Below, piece by piece: positions 7,530-12,357 of a stretch of DNA of 12,357 nucleotides; within the stretch, counting starts at the first letter, position 1; each line of letters starts with the position of its first letter. Source of the DNA: Oscillospiraceae bacterium (lineage in GTDB: Bacteria; Bacillota; Clostridia; Oscillospirales; Oscillospiraceae); the NCBI GenBank assembly GCA_009786775.1, contig WQRL01000019.1:1-12357 (forward strand). Reading direction: 5' to 3'. The position numbers and the translations under genes were made by a program. The notes under the pieces were generated by a model. It did not search any database and was not told where the DNA came from. It saw nothing but the letters and a program-made list of their open reading frames with translations.

Positions 7530-8720
7530 CTAGCTGTAATGAACCAGCGTAAGCACAATAACCTGCGGCCGCGCAAATACTCTGGGGAGATAGTCCCCTG
7601 CCCCGTTGCTCACCAGCACAGGTACTCCGTCTGCCGACTCCGCCCAGCCTGTGCGGAAGCGTTGGCCGTAGTCGCTTATAGTGCTTCTTAGAGTTAGGTA
7701 CGGTGCCCAGATGCCGAAAAATGTTATTTGCCCGCCGTGAGTGTGCCCGCTGAGCACCAAATCAACTCCTGTTGTGTCCTGCTTCATCGTTATATCGGGG
7801 TTGTGGGCGATGAGCAGCACAAAGTCGTCAGCATCCGCATCCTTTGTGGCTACGGAAATGTCGGGGTTTCTATTCCACAAATCCTCAACACCCGCCAAAA
7901 AGAAATTTTCGCGGACTAAAACGCCCTCATTTGAAAGAGGTACCATGCCCTGACTCTCCATTGCAGAGAACAATAACCTGTGGGTGTCGTGGTTTCCCTC
8001 AACTCCGAAGAACCCGTCCCCCGCCTCAATCTGAGCCAGAATCTCAATATGCCTGCGCATTTGTACAACATCTGTCGAGAAATCACCGCCCAAAACTACC
8101 ATGTCGAGATCCCTTTGGTTTAACTCATCGACTATGCCCTGTAGCTTCTCGTCAGATATAAAATGAGTATCTGCGATAAAACCAATGCGGTATCCGCTAA
8201 GCTGAGGAGAAATTCTAGGTGAGCTAAACGTAACTTCCTTATACTGTATGCTGCGGTCGAGAGTCACCGCATGGACAGCATGTATGAGCACTATAACAGA
8301 GCCCACAATAATAACAACTCTCAAAGCCTTTTTTAGACCGGGCTTTGCATCCTCACTGATTTTTTGAACTATTCTTCCTATAACTATCCCCAAAACTATT
8401 CCCGCAGCGGCAAACAAAAACGGCAAAATAGGTGAGATGAGGGGAAACCAGCCACCGGTACCGGGCAGTGCAAGCCTTAGAGTAAGCCGTGCCAAGAGTC
8501 CCCCATAAACGGGAAACACCCACTTTAGATATGCGCGCTTATATCCCAGAATGCTGCCGATAACAAATAACGCACCGGGTATGAGTGCGTAAAAGCTAAA
8601 AATCCTGTATGAGTGGCCGCCTCCGCCCAAAATTCCTGTTATGCCCCACAAGACGACAGCCAGAAACAAAAACAGCGAAACCGCATAACAAGGCCAGATT
8701 ATTTTTCGAAGAAATGTCAT
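7530..8720 (-). CDS. Membrane-anchored calcineurin-like metallophosphoesterase
   Basis: A 396-residue protein with a multi-pass membrane half and a catalytic half. Hydrophobic segments lie near 10-31, 42-59, 65-80, 93-118 and 132-152. The phosphoesterase domain runs from about 175 to 394 and has every metal-site motif in order: FIADTHF (Asp184, His186), GGD (Asp213), GNHD (Asn243, His244), the AH of AHNPD (His306) and SGHTHGG (His326, His328). This matches the YkuE-like branch of two-metal phosphoesterases. Members act on phosphomonoesters or diesters, some on lipid substrates such as UDP-diacylglucosamine; the substrate here is unknown. The domain follows the last membrane segment directly, so it sits against the membrane face. 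The ATG lies 6 nt after the upstream gene's stop, and the GGGAGA ribosome site overlaps that gene's last codons, which implies coupling. Confidence 0.93.
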   Translation of the reverse strand: MTFLRKIIWPCYAVSLFLFLAVVLWGITGILGGGGHSYRIFSFYALIPGALFVIGSILGYKRAYLKWVFPVYGGLLARLTLRLALPGTGGWFPLISPILPFLFAAAGIVLGIVIGRIVQKISEDAKPGLKKALRVVIIVGSVIVLIHAVHAVTLDRSIQYKEVTFSSPRISPQLSGYRIGFIADTHFISDEKLQGIVDELNQRDLDMVVLGGDFSTDVVQMRRHIEILAQIEAGDGFFGVEGNHDTHRLLFSAMESQGMVPLSNEGVLVRENFFLAGVEDLWNRNPDISVATKDADADDFVLLIAHNPDITMKQDTTGVDLVLSGHTHGGQITFFGIWAPYLTLRSTISDYGQRFRTGWAESADGVPVLVSNGAGDYLPRVFARPQVIVLTLVHYS

Positions 8721-8726
8721 AAACTG

Positions 8727-9218
8727 CTACTCTCCCATAAGTGCGCGGTGCTTTTGGAGCGCTTCGATGTCAGTTGCGATGTCAAAGGCCTTATGTCCGT
8801 GCAGAGCCTCAAGCTTTTTATCCAGCACAGACTCAAGGAAAGCCGCCCCTTCATTTAGAACATCACCGCCTGATTTCTCAGTGCCGGCCGCATGCTCTGC
8901 ATAATGGGCGTGGTAATCAAATAGCTTTTCCGCAAATGGCAGGACATAGCCCGTTATATCCGACAAGGAAATCTCATCTTGCCCATACCGCTGAGCGTAT
9001 GCGGCAATTGCCTGAAGCCGTGAAAGAACACCATCTCCAAAATGCTCAGTATCTCCATCATCTCCCCGTATTTCCTCTATCGGTGTGAGTTCTCTGTGAG
9101 CATTGTCGGCAGCAGCCCTTTTGGCCGTGCGGAGCCCTGCAAGGTGCAGTATGCCCCACACAATCCCAGCGCAGACAACAAGGCCAATCAGTATTATTAT
9201 AAATAGTTTTAATAGCAT
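8727..9218 (-). CDS. Single-pass membrane protein of unknown function
   Basis: A 163-residue protein that I do not recognise. Residues 4-27 form one strong hydrophobic segment followed by positive charges (RTAKR), suggesting an amino-terminal anchor with the rest cytoplasmic. The soluble part is acidic near 50-60 (RGDDGDTE) and otherwise helical, with several His residues around 100-108 and 137-143 but no recognisable metal motif. It sits between the SPFH gene (19 nt upstream) and the metallophosphoesterase gene (6 nt downstream), so all three are very probably co-transcribed. That points to a partner or scaffold role for one of its neighbours; this is inference from position only. An AAGAGG site precedes the ATG. 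It is real as judged by tight packing and the absence of a competing frame. Confidence 0.78.
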   Translation of the reverse strand: MLLKLFIIILIGLVVCAGIVWGILHLAGLRTAKRAAADNAHRELTPIEEIRGDDGDTEHFGDGVLSRLQAIAAYAQRYGQDEISLSDITGYVLPFAEKLFDYHAHYAEHAAGTEKSGGDVLNEGAAFLESVLDKKLEALHGHKAFDIATDIEALQKHRALMGE

Positions 9219-9237
9219 AAATTTTGCCTCTTACCGG

Positions 9238-10089
9238 TTACTCCTCGGTTGCAACAACACCTACTAAATCCAAATCGCCCAATATCAGGTCAAAGCCTTC
9301 GCCGACAACCCGAGGCAGCACTCCGTCCCATCTGTCGATAGCCTGTTGGCGGAGCATGACTTCGCGCACAGCGGGGGTCAGGTCGCCCCAGACGTCTTGA
9401 AGTATTTGAAGTGCCTGAGCTTCGGCCTCTGCTTGTAGAATCAGCTCTTGTCCTGCAATCCTGGTAACTTCAAGGTCGCGGTTTGCATAGACAAGGTCAC
9501 GCGCTGCATCCAGCTCCGAGCGGCGCAGCTCCTGGTCGGCGACGGCCACCCTGTCGATGGCTCTTTCAAACTCGTCACTAAATGACATATCCTCAAGGGC
9601 TACATTTGTTATTGTAACGTGAAACTGTGCTGCAATTGGCGTTAGGTTCTGCCAGATTTCGGGGCCGAGATTTGCCCTCTGCTGAACCAAGTCCATAGCG
9701 GGCTTCATGGCGAAAACATTCTGCGTTTCCTGAAGCAGTGCGGGATAGAGCATCGCTTGCAACTGGCTCATTGTGCCGAACTCGCGTATTATATTCATGG
9801 TGTTTTGAATGTTTATGCGGTACTGTATGGACACTTGGCCAAACACATTCTGAGCATCTGTTGAGTGTGCTGAAAACTGCATGGATGAGTCCTGTATAGT
9901 AACATTGAAGCGCTCAAGTTCATCTATAAACCAAAACCTCATGTGAATGCCGGGGTATAAAACCTCATGCGCGACACCTAAGCGGCGCACAACGGCCACA
10001 TGTTCCTGCTGTACAATCCTCAGTGACGGCAGGATTAAAATTCCTGCCAGCACGACAAGCACGGCTCCGATGATAAGACTTTTTTTCAT
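9238..10089 (-). CDS. SPFH/prohibitin (band 7) family membrane protein
   Basis: A 283-residue protein with a signal-anchor segment at 4-22 followed by the SPFH domain. The opening block (VQQEHVAVVRRLG, then YPGIHMRFWFID at 45-56) and the QVSIQYRIN strand at 85-93 are typical of prohibitin-type members, as is the later VTITNVALEDMSFSDEFERAI stretch at 158-178. Residues 172-232 are a charged heptad-rich region likely to form the coiled coil that drives ring assembly, and the tail has the IDRWDGVLPRV block seen in many prokaryotic members. SPFH proteins form large membrane cages that organise microdomains and regulate membrane proteases or partners. There is no NfeD-type gene beside it; instead it leads a tight group with an unknown membrane protein and a metallophosphoesterase. 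GGGAGA precedes the ATG at good spacing. Confidence 0.93.
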   Translation of the reverse strand: MKKSLIIGAVLVVLAGILILPSLRIVQQEHVAVVRRLGVAHEVLYPGIHMRFWFIDELERFNVTIQDSSMQFSAHSTDAQNVFGQVSIQYRINIQNTMNIIREFGTMSQLQAMLYPALLQETQNVFAMKPAMDLVQQRANLGPEIWQNLTPIAAQFHVTITNVALEDMSFSDEFERAIDRVAVADQELRRSELDAARDLVYANRDLEVTRIAGQELILQAEAEAQALQILQDVWGDLTPAVREVMLRQQAIDRWDGVLPRVVGEGFDLILGDLDLVGVVATEE

Positions 10090-10132
10090 TAATTTTCTCC
10101 CTTTTCTTAAATGTGAAATAACTGTTTAGCGG

Positions 10133-10149
10133 GCCTGCGGAAAGCAGGC
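10133..10149 (-). terminator. Hairpin between zinc-ribbon and SPFH genes
   Basis: A perfect 6-bp stem (GCCTGC/GCAGGC, 5-nt loop) lies 16 nt after the stop of the upstream gene and 44 nt before the SPFH start. No T-run follows on the minus strand, so it may be a weak attenuator or a processing site rather than a full terminator. Confidence 0.3.
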
Positions 10150-10165
10150 AGCAGACACTTTTGTG

Positions 10166-10699
10166 CTAATACATCTGCAATAGCGACCCGCAGTATTCGC
10201 AGTAGTTGCTGGTGGATGTCCTCCTTGCACCGCAATGGCTGCACCCCAGCACAGCGGAGGTGTTGACGGTGTTTTGAGCCACGCTGCCATCCTCGCAGAG
10301 TATAACTATTTTGTTGGAGGCCACATCAATGTACGCTTTTACAAAGAACTTCCTTCGTATCATCTCTTGGAGGTCGGCGCGCACAAAATCGGTACTGCGT
10401 CCTGTATTTGCAGAGATTTCATCCAGCGATGTTATATTCTGCATTGAGATAAGCGACACATAGGTCTTAAACCGTCTTATTCTGCTCTTAATCTGGCTTC
10501 CTTTCCAAAGGAGGACGATGCCTGCTATAAGCGCCGGGAGTATGAACAAGAACAACGCCTCAAGCGCCCCTGTCCCGTGCATATCGGCAATGAACATAAA
10601 TAAAAATGGCACTGAGGCCGCAATTAGAATGATGCCGATTAGTGTCGCTATTTTACCAAAAGCTGTGGATGCAACAACAGTTGCCTTGGATGTATGCAT
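10166..10699 (-). CDS. Two-pass membrane protein with winged-helix-like segment and zinc ribbon
   Basis: A 177-residue protein with three parts. Hydrophobic segments at 15-39 and 46-66 form a membrane hairpin. Residues about 82-135 (ISMQNITSLDEISANTGRS, then VRADLQEMIRRKFF and a KAYID strand) look like a PCI/winged-helix fold, as in Firmicute proteins often annotated PCI or zinc-ribbon domain proteins. The tail holds a zinc ribbon with paired cysteines C153-x2-C156 and C167-x2-C170. The wing-helix part may bind protein or nucleic acid; neither is shown. AAAGGA lies about 10 nt before the ATG. Its promoter is unusually clear and sits inside a large dyad (10764-10814 region). The SPFH gene follows after 76 nt with a small hairpin between, so it may share this transcript. 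Confidence 0.82.
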   Translation of the reverse strand: MHTSKATVVASTAFGKIATLIGIILIAASVPFLFMFIADMHGTGALEALFLFILPALIAGIVLLWKGSQIKSRIRRFKTYVSLISMQNITSLDEISANTGRSTDFVRADLQEMIRRKFFVKAYIDVASNKIVILCEDGSVAQNTVNTSAVLGCSHCGARRTSTSNYCEYCGSLLQMY

Positions 10700-10768
10700 T
10701 TGGAAAATTCCTTTCGAAAATTTGGCACAGCCGAATATCAGCCGCGTCCCATATCCTGCATCGGTGGC

Positions 10769-10807
10769 GCAGCCCCTAAACGTCTATTATAGACGCTTAG
10801 GGGCTGC
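10769..10807. repeat. 39-bp near-perfect dyad overlapping the promoter (probable operator)
   Basis: Arms of 17 bp with one mismatched position (10780/10796) flank a 3-nt centre at 10787-10789. The outer part is GCAGCCCCTAA/TTAGGGGCTGC and the inner part CGTCTA/TAGACG. The dyad covers the whole spacer and -10 of the minus-strand promoter and reaches to about +10. There is no T-run on either side, which argues against a plain terminator. A repressor operator is the likeliest reading; in readthrough RNA from upstream it would also fold as a hairpin. Confidence 0.7.
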
Positions 10808-10814
10808 GTGGCAA
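10786..10814 (-). promoter_or_regulatory. Strong sigma-A-type promoter for the zinc-ribbon gene
   Basis: On the minus strand TTGCCA (10814-10809) and a perfect TATAAT (10791-10786) are exactly 17 nt apart. Transcription would start near 10779-10780, giving a leader of about 80 nt before the ATG at 10699. The -10 box sits at the centre of the dyad listed separately. Confidence 0.75.
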
Positions 10815-10842
10815 GTGTTTCATTTGATTGTTTACCAATATG

Positions 10843-11115
10843 TAACTATTAGGTTGCGGCTCCCGCCTGTCTAAAACCATACGTAAAGCACGGCCGTCTG
10901 TAAACCATCCGCCGGACACGGGCAAATGCTCTGTGAAAAAGTGGGGCGGCCTCCGTCAGTCACGTCTACTCTGGTGCAGGCTTGGGTTCCTAGATGAAAT
11001 TTGTGTTCCAGGACTGCGGCCGCCCCACTTTTCCCCAGAGCACCCGCCCGTGTTCGACTGGTCTGTGAGTTGCAACACGGTTAGCGGTGCTGTGTCGTGG
11101 GCAACCTAAAAGTTA
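10843..11115 (-). ncRNA. Candidate structured RNA, about 270 nt, novel or unrecognised
   Basis: The ends pair with each other: 10849-10857 with 11101-11109 (TTAGGTTGC/GCAACCTAA), extended by 10843-10847 with 11111-11115. Inside is a long rod: 10913-10923 with 11046-11056 (11 bp), 10927-10933 with 11036-11042 (7 bp), 10937-10951 with 11018-11032 (15 bp), and 10957-10961 with 11012-11016 (5 bp). The strand call comes from wobble positions: the gaps 10924-10926/11043-11045 and 10936/11033 are A-C on the plus strand, which become G-U pairs in a minus-strand RNA (four cases) against one in the other direction. I find no motifs of RNase P, tmRNA, SRP, 6S or common riboswitches. It begins at the stop codon of the UroD-family gene, so it may be a 3'-UTR element or a separate RNA. 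A DNA-level inverted repeat is the alternative. Confidence 0.55.
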
Positions 11116-12114
11116 AACTCCGAATTTGTCCTTGTTAAACTTATCTATTGTTTCTGTCATAAATGGCTCAATGTGCTTGAAAATTACATCGCCCGGGCCG
11201 CCATATGTGAAGGAAACTATGAAATTGCCGCCGGGGGTATATGTTTCACAGGCACGCAAAGTTTCTGCGGTAACTTGCTCGGCTTTTGCGTCGGGCAGAT
11301 CGATTATAGACATGTCCAGTCCGCCCATCATAACCATGCGCCCGCCGATTTCTTTTTGGAGGCGGAGCAAGTCGTTTTCGGGAATTGCTCCCTGCCAGAT
11401 ATCTATGCCGATGTCGATCATATCCTCGATTATCGGCTCGCAAATTGAGTCTGAGTGGTGCATTATTAGCACGCCGGCATCTTTGAGAATCTTGTAAATT
11501 TTGACATATTGAGGCTTTATGAATTCGCGCCAAATTTCAGGGCTGACGAATAGGTTTTGCTTGCTGCCCCAGTCGTCGTGCGAGAGAACCACGTCGGGTT
11601 TAAGATTTTCAACAATGAGCTTCATGTATTCGGCGCGGTAATTGCCGATAGTTTCGCATAGCTCAAGCATATCATCAGGCTCAAGGAGGAAATTCATAAG
11701 CATATCCTCAAAGCCCATGAGGAAGTGCAGTTGTTCAAACACGCCGGTTGGCGCAATTGTCATGGAGAGCTTGCCCTTTGCGCGGACCTCGTCTTGCATT
11801 TTGTTGGCAACATCCCAGCCTTCGGAGCAGTTTGCTGCCAAATCAGGAACCTTTATATATTTGCGCCACTCGGTGATGTCAGGCAAAACCTTCTCATCTT
11901 CGGTGACATGCGGCATAGCGGAGAGCTGGTCTTCCGGCCATGTGATAAGAGTTCCCCAGCGGTCACGGGAATCCGTGCCTCTTGCACGGTGCCCTGTCAG
12001 ATATATTAGTACCGGGTCAGGGATTAGCTCAAACGGTTCCCACATGTTAACAAGTCTGTCGGGCTTGCCATCTTTTTTCATAGTTTCCAAAAAATTGTCT
12101 TTGATACTAAGCAC
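11113..12114 (-). CDS. Uroporphyrinogen decarboxylase (UroD)-family protein, probable corrinoid methyltransferase type
   Basis: A 333-residue soluble protein of the UroD/MtaA/CmuA superfamily, a TIM-barrel family that includes haem-pathway decarboxylases and anaerobic methyltransferases acting with corrinoid proteins. The family pattern is visible in DNFLETM, PTGVFEQLHFLMGFEDML, LSHDDWGSKQ (Asp180, Asp181), the MHHSD block at 218-222 and the FTYGGPGDV end. The haem-enzyme's amino-terminal arginine-rich signature is absent, favouring the methyltransferase-like branch. The usual zinc-type H-x-C is replaced by H220-S-D-S; related members have HSDG here. The start is the GTG at 12114, which has GGAGG 8 nt upstream; the TTG at 12129 overlaps that site and is rejected. 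No corrinoid protein or MtaB-type partner is in the window, so the substrate is unknown. It has its own promoter and faces the structured region downstream. Confidence 0.88.
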   Translation of the reverse strand: MLSIKDNFLETMKKDGKPDRLVNMWEPFELIPDPVLIYLTGHRARGTDSRDRWGTLITWPEDQLSAMPHVTEDEKVLPDITEWRKYIKVPDLAANCSEGWDVANKMQDEVRAKGKLSMTIAPTGVFEQLHFLMGFEDMLMNFLLEPDDMLELCETIGNYRAEYMKLIVENLKPDVVLSHDDWGSKQNLFVSPEIWREFIKPQYVKIYKILKDAGVLIMHHSDSICEPIIEDMIDIGIDIWQGAIPENDLLRLQKEIGGRMVMMGGLDMSIIDLPDAKAEQVTAETLRACETYTPGGNFIVSFTYGGPGDVIFKHIEPFMTETIDKFNKDKFGV

Positions 12115-12162
12115 GGGATTTTCCTCCAATTATAATTAAGTCTGTTATTTTACTGCGCCCAA

Positions 12163-12190
12163 ACTATCATTTTTAGACGTGATTTGTCAA
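12163..12190 (-). promoter_or_regulatory. Promoter for the UroD-family gene
   Basis: On the minus strand a perfect TTGACA (12190-12185) is followed after 16 nt by GATAGT (12168-12163). Transcription would start near 12156, about 42 nt before the GTG start at 12114. Good -35, moderate -10. Confidence 0.5.
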
Positions 12191-12236
12191 ATATATGGAC
12201 GCTTTTTTGTTCGATATTGCTAAGAAAGCAGATGCC

Positions 12237-12266
12237 TTGACAAAAACAAAGCCGAAACAGTATAAT
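12237..12266 (+). promoter_or_regulatory. Consensus promoter reading out of the window
   Basis: TTGACA (12237-12242) and TATAAT (12261-12266) match consensus fully with an 18-nt spacer. Transcription would start near 12273 on the plus strand. The remaining 85 nt hold no credible gene (an ATG at 12295 opens only 9 codons), so this is a leader of a gene beyond the edge. It is divergent from the UroD-family promoter, 46 nt away between -35 boxes. Confidence 0.65.
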
Positions 12267-12357
12267 TAGGCTCTGCGGAAAAACCATCAACAGTATGAAA
12301 AAGCAGACAAATTCGTCAAAGTGAGGTATACTAAAAGCAGCAGAAGCGCATAAAAAG

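Noticed and set aside
10769..10807. Intrinsic terminator of the UroD-family transcript
   Set aside because: The stem is strong but no T-run follows on either strand, and a near-ideal promoter is built into it, so an operator reading fits better.
10849..11109. Retron-like msr-msd element (paired ends plus long hairpin)
   Set aside because: No reverse transcriptase gene is adjacent or anywhere in the window, and the wobble pattern favours the strand that reads out of the UroD-family gene; kept only as an unidentified structured RNA.
10700..11112. Riboswitch (T-box, cobalamin, lysine) or RNase P, tmRNA, SRP RNA
   Set aside because: None of the short conserved sequence blocks of these classes could be found on either strand.
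12115..12129. TTG start at 12129 for the UroD-family gene
   Set aside because: The TTG overlaps the GGAGG ribosome site itself; the GTG at 12114 is correctly spaced behind it and matches where family members begin.

Overview
The window looks like a chromosomal segment of a low-to-mid GC Gram-positive anaerobe, probably class Clostridia. That rests on strong GGAGG-type ribosome binding sites, sigma-A-type promoters, a GTG start, and the protein types (UroD-family methyltransferase-like protein, YbjQ-family protein, PAP2 phosphatase, SPFH protein). No plasmid, phage, transposase, CRISPR, tRNA or rRNA signature is visible. Genus-level assignment is not possible by eye.

Layout. The left edge (2-944, + strand) carries the 3' part of a PhzF-family gene followed by a small YbjQ/UPF0145-family gene. 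All other genes are on the minus strand. Read in the direction of transcription from the right: a UroD-family gene (11113-12114) with its own promoter; a 413-nt non-coding interval (10700-11112) holding a large inverted-repeat structure that looks like a structured RNA, and a consensus promoter embedded in a 39-bp dyad; a small membrane protein with winged-helix-like and zinc-ribbon segments (10166-10699); an SPFH/prohibitin protein, a single-pass membrane protein of unknown function and a membrane-bound metallophosphoesterase (10089 down to 7530, tightly packed); then a second tight cluster of a 142-aa MoaD/ubiquitin-like protein, a 1680-aa DUF4132-type protein and a PAP2 phosphatase (7414 down to 996). 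The far right (12237-12266) has a perfect-hexamer promoter firing out of the window on the + strand.

How the genes may work together. The 142-aa protein, the DUF4132 giant and the PAP2 phosphatase are almost certainly co-transcribed: 46 nt separates the first two, and the PAP2 ribosome binding site lies in the last codons of the DUF4132 gene. The small protein has a MoaD/ThiS-like carboxy end with a Gly-Gly followed by only two residues, and its neighbour belongs to a family of unknown function best known from MoxR-VWA gene neighbourhoods, none of which appear here. This pair is the best candidate for an undescribed system. The SPFH, membrane protein and metallophosphoesterase trio looks like a separate membrane-organised unit. 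The intergenic RNA-like structure and the promoter-operator dyad are the other notable signals; all functional links are inference from gene order.
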